Shown here: piece after piece, positions 7,920 to 16,677 of the stretch
Position numbering within the stretch: the first letter of the stretch is position 1
Layout: the number at the start of each line of letters is the position of its first letter
Origin: Sphingomonas lacunae
GTDB lineage: Bacteria > Pseudomonadota > Alphaproteobacteria > Sphingomonadales > Sphingomonadaceae
Length of the DNA: 64,000 nt
Direction: 5' to 3'
Assembly (NCBI RefSeq): GCF_012979535.1
Contig: NZ_CP053015.1
Coordinates: forward strand, 1,736,001 to 1,800,000
Program-made: the position numbers and the translations under genes
Notes under the pieces: generated by a model
Seen by the model: the letters and a program-made list of their open reading frames with translations, nothing else
What the model was told of the DNA's origin: nothing
The model's database searches: none

Positions 7920-9233
7920 ATGAAGATTGCCATGATTGGCACAGGCTATGTCGGCCTCGTCTCCGGGACCTGCTTTGCTGATTTTGGCCATCAGGTCATC
8001 TGCGTTGACAAGGATCAGGGCAAGATTGATGCGCTGCTGTCAGGGCGGATGCCAATCTATGAGCCGGGCCTGGAATCGCTTGTCGCCAGCAATGTGGCTG
8101 CCGGTCGCCTCAGCTTCACCACCAGCCTTGCCGAAGGCATTGCAGGGGTCGATGCCATCTTCATCGCGGTTGGTACGCCCTCACGCCGAGGCGATGGTCA
8201 TGCCGATCTCAGCTACGTCTATGCTGCCGCCAGGGAAATAGGCGAGCATCTTACCCATGACTGTGTCGTTGTGACAAAATCGACAGTGCCGGTCGGCACG
8301 GGGGACGAGGTGGAGCGCATCATCGCCGAAGTCAGCGGTGGCAAGCATGTGCCGGTCGTCTCCAACCCCGAATTCCTGCGCGAAGGCGCCGCCATCGGCG
8401 ATTTCAAACGCCCGGACCGCATCGTCATCGGCACCGAGGATGAGCATGCCCGCGCAGTCATGCGTGAGGTTTACCGACCGCTGTTCCTCAACGAGGCGCC
8501 GATCCTGTTCACTGCTCGTCGAACCGCCGAACTGACCAAATATGCTGCGAACGCCTTCCTGGCGACCAAGATCACCTTCATTAACGAAATCGCCGACCTG
8601 TGCGAAGTCGTCGGCGCCGACGTGCGCGATGTCGCGCGCGGAATCGGCCTCGACAATCGCATCGGCAGCAAGTTTCTCCACGCCGGTCCCGGCTATGGGG
8701 GGTCCTGCTTCCCCAAGGATACGGTGGCCCTCCTCAAGACGGCGCAGGACAATGCCGTACCCCAGCGGATTGTCGAGGCGGTCGTTTCGGTCAATGACAA
8801 TCGCAAGCGCGCCATGGGCCGCAAGGTGATCAACGCCATGGGCGGTTCGGTCCGCGGCAAGCGTGTCGCCATACTCGGCCTTACCTTCAAGCCCAATACC
8901 GATGACATGCGCGACGCCCCGTCGATCGCCATAGTCCAGGCCCTGCTCGATGCCGGTGCCACCGTCGTCGCCACCGATCCCGAGGGGATGGAGGCTGCCG
9001 CGCCGATGATGCCCGACGTGACCATGGTGGACAGCGCCTATGCTGCTGCCGAAGGGGCTGACGCGGTGGTCATCGTTACCGAATGGGATGCCTTTCGGGC
9101 ATTGGACCTCGGCCGCTTGGCCAGTCTGGTCAACGATCGCGTCCTTGTCGATTTGCGCAACATCTATCGCCGGGACGAAGTGGAACGCGCCGGCTTTGTC
9201 CATCACAGCGTCGGCCTTCCCGATCGCGCCTGA
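7920..9233 (+). CDS. ugd: UDP-glucose 6-dehydrogenase
   Basis: Oxidises UDP-glucose twice with NAD+ to UDP-glucuronate, a precursor of acidic exopolysaccharides. The start is set at MKIAMIGTGYVGL, where the family's Rossmann motif begins; the frame is open 17 codons upstream but that part is not conserved. The 437-residue protein has an N-terminal NAD domain (GTGYVG, residues 7-12), the catalytic cysteine in YGGSCFPKD near residue 260, and a C-terminal UDP-binding domain with GLTFKPNTDDMRD near residue 320. It stands alone, not in a polysaccharide cluster. Confidence 0.96.
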   Translation: MKIAMIGTGYVGLVSGTCFADFGHQVICVDKDQGKIDALLSGRMPIYEPGLESLVASNVAAGRLSFTTSLAEGIAGVDAIFIAVGTPSRRGDGHADLSYVYAAAREIGEHLTHDCVVVTKSTVPVGTGDEVERIIAEVSGGKHVPVVSNPEFLREGAAIGDFKRPDRIVIGTEDEHARAVMREVYRPLFLNEAPILFTARRTAELTKYAANAFLATKITFINEIADLCEVVGADVRDVARGIGLDNRIGSKFLHAGPGYGGSCFPKDTVALLKTAQDNAVPQRIVEAVVSVNDNRKRAMGRKVINAMGGSVRGKRVAILGLTFKPNTDDMRDAPSIAIVQALLDAGATVVATDPEGMEAAAPMMPDVTMVDSAYAAAEGADAVVIVTEWDAFRALDLGRLASLVNDRVLVDLRNIYRRDEVERAGFVHHSVGLPDRA

Positions 9234-9330
9234 TCGGACAGCGCAATCCCTTGATCGAAATTTTCCGGAACCACTGCCTGGTTTATCTCGCTAGGGTGAG
9301 GGCATTCAGCCATCCAGCCGGGAGATTCTC

Positions 9331-9849
9331 ATGCGTTATGCCGCTCCAACCCTGATCCTCGCCGCCTTGACCCTCGCCGGTTGTGCGACCACCGGGCCTG
9401 TCGTGCCCGCGCCGTTGGCGACTGGCACGCTTGCCCGCGCAGATGGCAGCGCTGTTGGCATGATCAGCGTCACACCCATGGCCGGGCACATGCATGTGCA
9501 CATGCGCGTTTCCGGTTTTGCGCCCGGCACCTATGGCACGCATCTCCACACCACGGGTCTGTGCGAAGGGCCTGCGTTCACCTCGGCTGGCGGTCATCTC
9601 AATCCGGGCGGCGCGCAGCATGGCCGCCTCAATCCCGCCGGCGCGCATATGGGTGACTTGCCCAATCTGGTGATTGGTGCCGATGGGACCGGAACGCTTG
9701 ATTATATGGCGAATGTCACTGCGGAGGCGCTGTTCGATGCAGACGGTACGGCTGCGATCATTCATGCCGTCGCCGACGACGAGCGGACCGACCCCACCGG
9801 CAACAGCGGTGCCCGCATCATATGCGCTGTTCTCAATCGCGCAGGCTGA
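9331..9849 (+). CDS. sodC: Cu/Zn superoxide dismutase, lipoprotein
   Basis: A 172-residue periplasmic superoxide dismutase. The N-terminus is a lipoprotein signal with the lipobox LAGC (Cys 18), so it is probably anchored in a membrane. Metal-binding features are visible: HMHVHM near residue 54, GTHLHTTGLC near residue 71, the GGHLNP / QHGRLNP / AHMGDLPNL histidine series (residues about 88-112), and the terminal GNSGARIICAVL containing the disulfide Cys. It converts superoxide to H2O2 in the periplasm. It is flanked by unrelated genes, with a terminator directly after. Confidence 0.96.
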   Translation: MRYAAPTLILAALTLAGCATTGPVVPAPLATGTLARADGSAVGMISVTPMAGHMHVHMRVSGFAPGTYGTHLHTTGLCEGPAFTSAGGHLNPGGAQHGRLNPAGAHMGDLPNLVIGADGTGTLDYMANVTAEALFDADGTAAIIHAVADDERTDPTGNSGARIICAVLNRAG

Positions 9850-9872
9850 ATTGACGTCTGATCAACGGTACC

Positions 9873-9898
9873 ATGGGGCGGGCAAAATCCCGCCCCAT
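9873..9898 (+). terminator. Terminator after sodC
   Basis: Perfect 10-bp stem (ATGGGGCGGG, loop CAAAAT, CCCGCCCCAT) followed by TCCTTT. It sits between the convergent sodC and MFS genes and may act in both directions; the minus-strand read lacks a T run. Confidence 0.7.
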
Positions 9899-9909
9899 TC
9901 CTTTGGCCA

Positions 9910-11466
9910 TTATTCGCCAGCGCGCTCGTTGATCGTCGCTTCAGCCTTTGGCACCGCCCGCCATGCATAGATCAGCAGCGCGAGCGACACCGGGACCACC
10001 GCGATCAGCGACAGCGCACCGATCCTGAGACTGCCCGAGACGTCCGAAATAAGGCCCACCATATAGGGACCGAACGACAGGCCTACGAGCGTCGTGCCCA
10101 GGAAGAAGGCTGCCGTGGCCGTTCCGCGCATCCGTGGCAGGACCAGATCCTGTGTGGTGGCCGCCGAAGCGCCGAGTGCGGTTGCGCCAAACATGCCGGC
10201 AATGAAGTTCATCACGTAAAACACCGTGCCGCTATCGGTGTTGAACGCGATCCAGATTGGCACCACTGGTGCCACAATGCCGAACATCGCCACCAGCAAT
10301 CGTCCGGCGGGATGCCGTGCGCGCAGGGCGTCGGCAACACGCCCGCCGATAATCACGCCAAGGAAGCCCGACAAGGCCCCTGTCGAGCCCAACCAGAAGG
10401 CCAGTTCCTGCTTGGGCAGGCCCAGCACCGTTTCGGCATAGGGCGCACCCCAGAAGCTGAGCGCATAGGCGGTGAGCGAGATCAGGCCATAGCCCAGCGT
10501 GGTGCAAATGAATGCGGGCGTGCCCCAGATCAGGCGGAATGTCGCAGGATCCTTGGCACGCAGTGTCGATGCCCAGCTGAACACGGCATAATAGCCCAAA
10601 CCGACGGCCGACCATTGCGGCACATTGCCGGTCACGCCAATCATGAACCAGGCAAATCCGGCAAAGGCCGCTGCCGCGCCGATGTTGATCACCAGCGCGG
10701 CCGTTCCACGTTGTGCCGCGCCGATCAGGGTGAAGGGCGGAACAATGGTCGACAGGTCATAGAGGAAGTTGCGGAACGGTGTGGCAGATACAGTCGTCGC
10801 CACGCCGTCCATCGCGCCGCGCTTTGGTTCACGCAGGGTTGCTACCCACAGGGCGACGGCAATACCTGGCAAACCGACCGCCAGAAATGCCGCCTGCCAG
10901 CCGACCAGACCCATCGGGCCGCCATCCGGATAGGCCGCATTCCACGCTTCGACAATCGAGGCACCGATAAGCAGCGACACCCCGCCACCCAGATAGAGGC
11001 CGGAGGAATAAATGGCGAGCGCCGTCGCACGCTGCTTCTTGGGGAAATAGTCGGAAATCAGCGAATAGGCCGTCGGGCTGGCGGTTGCCTCTCCAATCCC
11101 AACGCCCATGCGGGCGAGGGTGAGGGTCAGCTGATTATAGGCAAAACCCGATAGCGCGGTCATGCCAGACCACAGAGCCAGACCGATCGAGAGAAGCCGT
11201 ACCCGGCTCCAGTTGTCGGCCAACCGGCCGAGCGGAATACCGAACAGAGCATAGAAAACCGCAAAGGCCGCCCCGCCGAGGAACCCCATGTCCTGATCGG
11301 TCAGGCCCAGGTCGCGTTTGATGTCGACGGCAAGGATGCTGACAATCTGTCGGTCGATGAAGTTGAGGATATAAACAACGACCAGAACGGTCAGCACATA
11401 CCAGCTGTAGCTGCTCGCCTTTTGCGGTGCGGACGATGTCTCGCCCGGCGCCTTGCTCTCCTCCAT
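9910..11466 (-). CDS. MFS transporter
   Basis: A 518-residue carrier of the major facilitator superfamily with about 12 membrane segments. The family signature appears in the loop after segment 2 (GIPLGRLADNWSRVRLL). NFIDRQIVSILAVDIKRDLG in segment 1 is typical of the spinster/hexuronate-like branch common in sphingomonads. I set the start at 11466 because AGAGGAGC lies seven bases upstream; an in-frame ATG 18 bases earlier is also possible. The protein is longer than a minimal MFS carrier because of an extended loop around residues 240-300. The substrate cannot be told from sequence. Confidence 0.88.
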   Translation of the reverse strand: MEESKAPGETSSAPQKASSYSWYVLTVLVVVYILNFIDRQIVSILAVDIKRDLGLTDQDMGFLGGAAFAVFYALFGIPLGRLADNWSRVRLLSIGLALWSGMTALSGFAYNQLTLTLARMGVGIGEATASPTAYSLISDYFPKKQRATALAIYSSGLYLGGGVSLLIGASIVEAWNAAYPDGGPMGLVGWQAAFLAVGLPGIAVALWVATLREPKRGAMDGVATTVSATPFRNFLYDLSTIVPPFTLIGAAQRGTAALVINIGAAAAFAGFAWFMIGVTGNVPQWSAVGLGYYAVFSWASTLRAKDPATFRLIWGTPAFICTTLGYGLISLTAYALSFWGAPYAETVLGLPKQELAFWLGSTGALSGFLGVIIGGRVADALRARHPAGRLLVAMFGIVAPVVPIWIAFNTDSGTVFYVMNFIAGMFGATALGASAATTQDLVLPRMRGTATAAFFLGTTLVGLSFGPYMVGLISDVSGSLRIGALSLIAVVPVSLALLIYAWRAVPKAEATINERAGE

Positions 11467-11585
11467 GCACTGCTCCTCTTTCATCTTGGCTCCCCGTGGC
11501 AACAGGGTTAGCAAGGACTGGGGATGACGCAACCTGAACCGCTTTTCAACTTCACAAATCGGCTACAGCCAAAACAGTTGGGAAA

Positions 11586-12104
11586 ATGGGATTCGCACAG
11601 ATGACTGACGCTGCGGAAAGCAGGACGCACGGCTCTGCGGCGCGGCCCGCGCTGCTGTTTGTCTGTCTCGGCAACATCTGCCGTTCTCCGTTGGCCGAAC
11701 TGGCGATGCGGGTCGAAACGGCGCGGCTGGGACTCGATTGGCACATTGATTCGGCTGGCACGGGTGATTGGCACATAGGCAATCCCCCTGATCCGCGCGC
11801 GCGCGCCGAGGCCCGGCGTCAAGGCCATGGCATTGATCATTACCGGGCGCGCCAGATCAGCACGGACGATTTTTACCGGTTCACCCACATCATCGCCCTT
11901 GATGCTCAAAATCTGGCGGATGTCCGGGCGATGGCACCGCCGGCGGCTCCGGCGCAGGTGTCGCTCTTTCTCAATCATGTGCCCGGACGCGAAGGGGAGG
12001 GGGTATTCGACCCCTATCATGGTGATGCCACCGCCTTTGCCGAAACCTGGGCCGATGTCAGCACGGGTGCCGCTCATATCCTTGCTGCTCTGCTTCGGGG
12101 CTGA
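11586..12104 (+). CDS. Low-molecular-weight protein-tyrosine phosphatase
   Basis: A 172-residue cytoplasmic phosphatase. The active-site loop VCLGNICRS (C-x5-R-S) lies near residues 26-34, and the general-acid loop DPYHGD lies near residue 142, as in the LMW-PTP family. A Ser/Ala-rich extension of about 20 residues precedes the core. An in-frame ATG five codons downstream (11601) is an equally likely start. In some bacteria such enzymes act on BY-kinases of polysaccharide export, but no Wza/Wzc partner is nearby, so the target is unknown. Confidence 0.92.
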   Translation: MGFAQMTDAAESRTHGSAARPALLFVCLGNICRSPLAELAMRVETARLGLDWHIDSAGTGDWHIGNPPDPRARAEARRQGHGIDHYRARQISTDDFYRFTHIIALDAQNLADVRAMAPPAAPAQVSLFLNHVPGREGEGVFDPYHGDATAFAETWADVSTGAAHILAALLRG

Positions 12105-12116
12105 CAACCGCGACCG

Positions 12117-12659
12117 TCAGCCCTGCAGCGGATACTCGGCCAACAGATCATAAGCGGAGCCACTCCGGCCCATCCGGCTCTCATAAAGGCCGAATCGATC
12201 GACGTTGTGTGGCTCGCTGGTCAGGTCGGCCCACTGGCCCAGAAAGCCATCAACCGGTCCGCTTGCCGCATTGAGCCGCGCCACGGTGATATGTGGCACA
12301 AAGGCTCTCTCCTCGACAGGCAGCCCGGCCTCTCGCCCCGCGCGACTGACCTTCTTCGCCAGTTGTTCCAACGCCTCCCTGGGATCGGCTCCGATCCACA
12401 GGCTGTGCACCCGGCCGCGACTGGCAAAGCTGCCGGCTCCCTTCAGCCTCAATGCCACCGGCGGCGCGCTGATCATTGCCAGCATGGCGTCCAGCGCTTC
12501 AGCGGCTGGTTCATCGACATCCCCCATGAAGGCCAGCGTCAGGTGCAACTGAGCATCATTCTGCCAGCGCGCGCCGCTGACCATACCCATCGTATTGATC
12601 AGCGCGCGCCGTAACGGCAGCGGTGGTTCAAGGGCGACAAACAGACGCTTCATGGCCAA
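12117..12659 (-). CDS. thpR: RNA 2',3'-cyclic phosphodiesterase (2'-5' RNA ligase family)
   Basis: A 180-residue 2H phosphoesterase. The two catalytic H-x-T/S motifs are clear: HLTLAF at residues 39-44 and HITVAR near residue 124. These enzymes hydrolyse 2',3'-cyclic phosphate ends of RNA and can join tRNA halves with a 2'-5' link in vitro. Length and motif spacing match the family. It converges with the phosphatase gene upstream and diverges from the BI-1 gene. The physiological role is uncertain throughout bacteria. Confidence 0.93.
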   Translation of the reverse strand: MAMKRLFVALEPPLPLRRALINTMGMVSGARWQNDAQLHLTLAFMGDVDEPAAEALDAMLAMISAPPVALRLKGAGSFASRGRVHSLWIGADPREALEQLAKKVSRAGREAGLPVEERAFVPHITVARLNAASGPVDGFLGQWADLTSEPHNVDRFGLYESRMGRSGSAYDLLAEYPLQG

Positions 12660-12819
12660 GCTGACGCTGCTGCGGGGGGAAAGTGCATCATTGATGCGAT
12701 AGTGGGATGATCCCCCCTTGCCATCAAGCCGGTTTCACTTGAAAATAACCCTTGGTCGCACAATATTGCGGCGTAAGGCAGCGCCTATGGTGGCGTGCCC
12801 AGAATGGAGAAGAAATATC

Positions 12820-13557
12820 ATGGCGAATTGGTCCGACCCCCGGGGCCAGGCCACGGCCTACGGCACGACCGGTACGATCGACACTGCAACCGATGCGGGT
12901 CTGCGGTCCTATATGCTCAGGGTTTACAACACCATGGCATCGGGCGTGCTGCTCAGCGGCATTGTCGCCATGGCATTCTCGCAGACGGACTTTGCCCAGG
13001 CAATGGCGGCCGGACAGGGCGGCGCGCTGTCGTGGATCATCATCCTCGCACCTCTGGCATTTGTCATGGTGCTGAGCTTTGGAATCAACCGCTTGTCGAC
13101 TGCTGCCGCCCAGGCCCTGTTCTGGACCTTCGCGACGGTTATGGGTCTGTCGATGTCGACCCTGCTGATCCGCTTTACGGGCGAATCAGTGGCGACCGCC
13201 TTTTTCGCGACCACGGCGGCCTTCATCGGCCTCAGCCTGTTCGGTTACACCACCAAGCGTAACCTGTCGGGCTTCGGCACTTTCCTGGTGATGGGCGTTG
13301 TCGGCATCCTCGTGGCGATGCTGCTCAACATGTTCATCTTCCAGTCGAGCGCCATGGCGCTGGTCATCAGCATTCTTGGCGTACTGATCTTCGCCGGCCT
13401 GACCGCCTATGACACCCAGATGATCAAGGAAACCTATTATCAGGTCCGCGGAACCGACTTTGTCGGCAAGGCTGTGATCATGGGTGCGCTCAACCTGTAT
13501 CTGGACTTCGTCAACATGTTCCAGTTTCTGTTGAGCATTATCGGCAATCGCGAATAA
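12820..13557 (+). CDS. Bax inhibitor-1 / YccA family membrane protein
   Basis: A 245-residue inner-membrane protein. The start is set at ATG 12820, which follows GGAGAAGA; the frame is open further upstream without support. About 30 soluble residues precede seven hydrophobic segments that fill the rest. The C-terminal family motif TAYDTQMIKETYY is present near residue 195. Members are implicated in calcium leak and membrane-protein quality control (for example YccA with FtsH). A strong terminator follows at 13591. Confidence 0.92.
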   Translation: MANWSDPRGQATAYGTTGTIDTATDAGLRSYMLRVYNTMASGVLLSGIVAMAFSQTDFAQAMAAGQGGALSWIIILAPLAFVMVLSFGINRLSTAAAQALFWTFATVMGLSMSTLLIRFTGESVATAFFATTAAFIGLSLFGYTTKRNLSGFGTFLVMGVVGILVAMLLNMFIFQSSAMALVISILGVLIFAGLTAYDTQMIKETYYQVRGTDFVGKAVIMGALNLYLDFVNMFQFLLSIIGNRE

Positions 13558-13590
13558 CCGGTCACGGCGAGGCAGCCGTCCGGAAACAAG

Positions 13591-13620
13591 GCCCCGGCGG
13601 AGCGATCCGCCGGGGCTTTT
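13591..13620 (+). terminator. Terminator after the BI-1 gene
   Basis: An 11-bp perfect stem (GCCCCGGCGGA, loop GCGA, TCCGCCGGGGC) directly followed by TTTT. It stands 34 bases after the BI-1 stop and faces the small minus-strand gene at 13669-13857. Confidence 0.9.
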
Positions 13621-13668
13621 GTCTTGATGGATCAGGGAAGCAACGAGCCGCCAGAAGGAGCGGACATC

Positions 13669-13857
13669 TCAGTTGCGCGAAGACCAGGTGACCAGCAGCG
13701 ACAGAACCGCTTTGCCAATGCCCAGCGTCGCCTCGATGCGATGCGGTGACGGGTCGGTCATATCGTGGGTCTGCACGGCAATGCGACCGCTCGGGCCGGC
13801 CACGCATGCAACAGCAACCAATGCGGCAACAGCGATCATGATGCGGCGGCGGACCAT
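13669..13857 (-). CDS. Small exported protein of unknown function
   Basis: A 62-residue open frame starting with two Arg-rich residues and a hydrophobic stretch (about residues 7-21) that looks like a signal peptide or single membrane anchor. A short tail follows with RIEATLGIGKAVLSLLVTWS. It fills the gap between a terminator and murA on the murA strand, 45 bases downstream of the murA start side of that intergenic space. No clear ribosome binding site is visible, and a second ATG lies six codons in. It is plausibly real because of its export-like start and isolated position, but unproven. Confidence 0.45.
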   Translation of the reverse strand: MVRRRIMIAVAALVAVACVAGPSGRIAVQTHDMTDPSPHRIEATLGIGKAVLSLLVTWSSRN

Positions 13858-13901
13858 GTGGTCAGGATAGCGCGCTGCACCGGGCAGGGCGAGAGGGAAA
13901 A

Positions 13902-15185
13902 TTAGCCGAGATTGACCCGCTCGATATCCGCGCCGACCGCCGCCAGCTTCTCCTCGAGCCGCTCATAGCCGCGGTCGAGGTGATAGATGCGGCTGACAGT
14001 CGTCTCGCCTTGGGCGGCGAGGCCGGCGATGATCAGGCTCATGGAGGCGCGCAGATCGGTCGCCATGACGGGCGCACCCACCAGCCTGTCGACACCGCGG
14101 ACCACAGCGCTGCGGCCCGAGACCTGGATGTCGGCCCCCATGCGCGCCAGTTCGGGGACGTGCATGTAGCGGTTCTCGAAAATTGTCTCGGTCAGCACGC
14201 TGACGCCGTCGGCCAGTGCCAGCATCGCCATGAATTGCGCCTGCATGTCGGTGGCAAAGCCGGGGTAGGGCGCGGTGGACAGGGTGATGCCCTTGGGCCG
14301 CCCCTCATGCGCCACCTTGATACCGCCGGCATAGGGGGTGACGGTCGCACCTGCCTCGACCAGCGCGTCAATCGTCGCCTGCATCTCCTCGGCATTTGCG
14401 CCAACCAAATCCACCTCGCCGCCGGTCGCCATTACCGCGCAGGCATAGCTGCCGGCTTCAATGCGGTCCGACATGACTCGATAGGTCGCGCCATGCAGCC
14501 GGTCGACGCCCTCGATGGTCAACGTCTCGGTGCCGATGCCGTCAATCTTGACGCCCATCGCCACGAGGCAGTTGCACAGGTCGATGATCTCGGGTTCGCG
14601 GGCGGCATTGCCGATGATGCAGGTGCCCTTGGCACGGCTGGCCGCCATCAGCGCATTTTCAGTCGCGCCGACCGACACCACAGGGAAATTGATCCGCCCG
14701 CCGGGCAGGCGCCCGCCCGGCGCCTTGGCCTTCACATAGCCCGACGACATTTCCATTTCCGCACCGAATGCTTCGAGCGCCTTCAGGTGGAGGTCAATCG
14801 GGCGGTTGCCGATGGCACAGCCGCCGGGGAGCGACACCGATGCCTCGCCCGTGCGGGCCAGCAGCGGGCCGAGCACGAGGATCGAGGCGCGCATCTTGCG
14901 GACGATGTCATAGGGCGCGATGGTCGCCGTGATCGTCGTCGCCCGCGCCGTCATCACCCGGCCGAAATCCTCAGGGCGGCTACCCTCGATGGTCGTCGAA
15001 CAGCCGAGCTGGTTGAGCAGATGCCCGAACCCGTCAATGTCGGCAAGGCGCGGCAGGTTCCTGAGCGTCAGCGGCTCATCAGTCAGCAGCGCACAGGGAA
15101 GCAGCGTCAGCGCGCTGTTCTTGGCACCGGAAATGGGAATGCGACCGTTGAGGCGATTGCCGCCGCGAATGACAATTTGATCCAT
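13902..15185 (-). CDS. murA: UDP-N-acetylglucosamine 1-carboxyvinyltransferase (MurA)
   Basis: Transfers enolpyruvate from phosphoenolpyruvate to UDP-GlcNAc, the first committed step of peptidoglycan synthesis in the cytoplasm. The 427 residues match the family's usual length. Lys22-Asn23 in ISGAKNSAL bind the substrate, and the catalytic Cys123 is present in [15 protein letters not shown], so the enzyme should be of the fosfomycin-sensitive type. The gene stands alone; cell-wall amino-sugar genes glmU and glmS lie about 30 kb away. Confidence 0.97.
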   Translation of the reverse strand: MDQIVIRGGNRLNGRIPISGAKNSALTLLPCALLTDEPLTLRNLPRLADIDGFGHLLNQLGCSTTIEGSRPEDFGRVMTARATTITATIAPYDIVRKMRASILVLGPLLARTGEASVSLPGGCAIGNRPIDLHLKALEAFGAEMEMSSGYVKAKAPGGRLPGGRINFPVVSVGATENALMAASRAKGTCIIGNAAREPEIIDLCNCLVAMGVKIDGIGTETLTIEGVDRLHGATYRVMSDRIEAGSYACAVMATGGEVDLVGANAEEMQATIDALVEAGATVTPYAGGIKVAHEGRPKGITLSTAPYPGFATDMQAQFMAMLALADGVSVLTETIFENRYMHVPELARMGADIQVSGRSAVVRGVDRLVGAPVMATDLRASMSLIIAGLAAQGETTVSRIYHLDRGYERLEEKLAAVGADIERVNLG

Positions 15186-15250
15186 GGACAGCGGTGATAG
15201 CGGCGTAATGACCGCGAGGGAAGATGCGCATGGCTATGCCGCGCGTTTGC

Positions 15251-15856
15251 TCACCCCGCCAGCGCTTCCTCCACCTGACCCAGCCGTTCCTTGCCAAAGA
15301 ACAGCTCGTCGCCGACGAAGAAGCTCGGGATGCCGAATACGCCGCGGGCCACCGCGTTTTCCGTGTTGGCGACCAGCTTGGCCTTGATGCCATCCTCCTG
15401 CGTCCGGGCGAGCAGGGCAGGGCCGTCAAAGCCGTTGGCCGAGAGGAAGGTCGCGATTACCTCGGGATCGTCCATCTTGAGCCCATCCTCCCACATCGCC
15501 CGAAGCACCGTTTCGACATAGGGCAGGAGTTGCCCTTCATCCTCGGCGACCATCGCGCCGCGCATGATCGTCAGCGTATTGATCGGGAAGTGCGGGTTCA
15601 TCTTGAACGCGGACAGACAGTGCTTGCTGATAAACCGCATCATTTCCAGCCGCTCATAGGCCATTTTCGCAGGTGCTTCGGCATATTGGACGAACGGCGG
15701 CTTGTTGCCCGTCGCCTTGAAGATGCCGCCGAGCAAGGCAGGGGTGATTTTGAGCTGCGCGCCAGTGCGTTCTAGGATCGGTGACAAAACCTTGAGCGCC
15801 AGATAGGCATTCGGGCTGCCGAAATCGAAGATGAATTCAAGTGTCTTGCTCACCAT
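15251..15856 (-). CDS. 2-hydroxychromene-2-carboxylate isomerase family protein
   Basis: A 201-residue thioredoxin-fold protein of the DsbA/kappa-class GST superfamily. The start EFIFDFGSPNAYLALKVL and the FGIPSFFVGDELFFGKERL segment near residue 175 are typical of HCCA isomerases, which isomerise naphthalene-catabolic intermediates with glutathione. The conserved Ser of FGSPN replaces the Cys of DsbA. It overlaps the upstream SDR gene by seven bases, so the two form a translationally coupled pair controlled from the HxlR intergenic region. The true substrate may not be an aromatic acid; no other aromatic-degradation gene is nearby. Confidence 0.85.
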   Translation of the reverse strand: MVSKTLEFIFDFGSPNAYLALKVLSPILERTGAQLKITPALLGGIFKATGNKPPFVQYAEAPAKMAYERLEMMRFISKHCLSAFKMNPHFPINTLTIMRGAMVAEDEGQLLPYVETVLRAMWEDGLKMDDPEVIATFLSANGFDGPALLARTQEDGIKAKLVANTENAVARGVFGIPSFFVGDELFFGKERLGQVEEALAG

Positions 15857-16575
15857 GTCTCTCCCCACGGCCGCAAATCCAGCTCGTGCGTCCAGGCGGA
15901 GCGCGGCTGGTTGTGCAGCATCACATAATTGGCAGCGATGGCCTCGGGCGACAGGATCAGGTCCTTCGCCTTGGCCGCGTCAAAATCCGGGTGCCGCTGC
16001 CGGATGAAATCTGTGTCGATCGCCCCGTCGATCACGACATGGGCGACGTGCACGCCCTCGGGGCCCAGTTCGCGCGCCATCGATTGCGCCAGCATGCGCA
16101 AGGCCGCCTTGGCGCCTGAAAAGGCGGCAAAGCCCTTGCCGCCGCGCAGGCTCGCGGTCGCGCCAGTGAAGAGGATCGTGCCGCTTCCGCGCGGGACCAT
16201 GCGCCGCGCCGCCTCGCGCCCCATCAGAAAGCCGGACAGGCAGGCCATCTCCCACACCTTTGAATAGACGCGGGTCGTCATATCGCGGATCGGAAAATTG
16301 ACGTTGGCGCCAATGTTGAACACCGCGACTTCGACCGGCCCGACCTCGGCTTCGACCGTGTCGAACAGGGCGATCATCTCTTCCTCGATCCGGGCATCGG
16401 CCGGAAAGGCCCGCGCCTGATGCCCGGCATCGCGGATTGATTGCGCCAGCGTCTCCAGCGCATCGGCATTGCGCGCTCGCCGGTTGACACAGGCGCTCAG
16501 TCCTTGCGCCGCAAAGGCCCGCGCAATCGCTCCGCCGGTGGCATCGCCCGCGCCAATAATCACTGCTGCGCCCAT
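15850..16575 (-). CDS. SDR-family protein lacking the catalytic tyrosine
   Basis: A 241-residue short-chain dehydrogenase/reductase fold. The nucleotide-binding end is a GAGDATGGAIA variant of TGxxxGxG, and FNIGAN stands where NNAG is usual. At the active site, where Y-x3-K is expected, the sequence reads FSGAK: Tyr is replaced by Phe with Lys kept, and the residue 13 positions before it is Ala rather than Ser. The protein may therefore not be a normal oxidoreductase. It forms a coupled pair with the isomerase-like gene and is divergent from hxlR, with a palindrome between them that probably controls it. Confidence 0.88.
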   Translation of the reverse strand: MGAAVIIGAGDATGGAIARAFAAQGLSACVNRRARNADALETLAQSIRDAGHQARAFPADARIEEEMIALFDTVEAEVGPVEVAVFNIGANVNFPIRDMTTRVYSKVWEMACLSGFLMGREAARRMVPRGSGTILFTGATASLRGGKGFAAFSGAKAALRMLAQSMARELGPEGVHVAHVVIDGAIDTDFIRQRHPDFDAAKAKDLILSPEAIAANYVMLHNQPRSAWTHELDLRPWGETW

Positions 16576-16622
16576 GCCCGCGCTCCGTTTGGCGTCGAGT
16601 CGCCTGTTGCTGTCATTAAGTG

Positions 16623-16639
16623 ACTATGATAATCATAGT
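16623..16639. promoter_or_regulatory. Palindromic operator between SDR and HxlR genes
   Basis: Perfect inverted repeat ACTATGAT-A-ATCATAGT in an AT-rich patch of an otherwise GC-rich gap between divergent genes (47 bases before the SDR start, 38 before the hxlR start). HxlR-type regulators commonly bind such palindromes beside their own gene. It is the likely site for the adjacent regulator, controlling both directions. Confidence 0.75.
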
Positions 16640-16677
16640 TATGTTCCGCAACCCCTTTTTGGCTTGAGACTCTGGCC

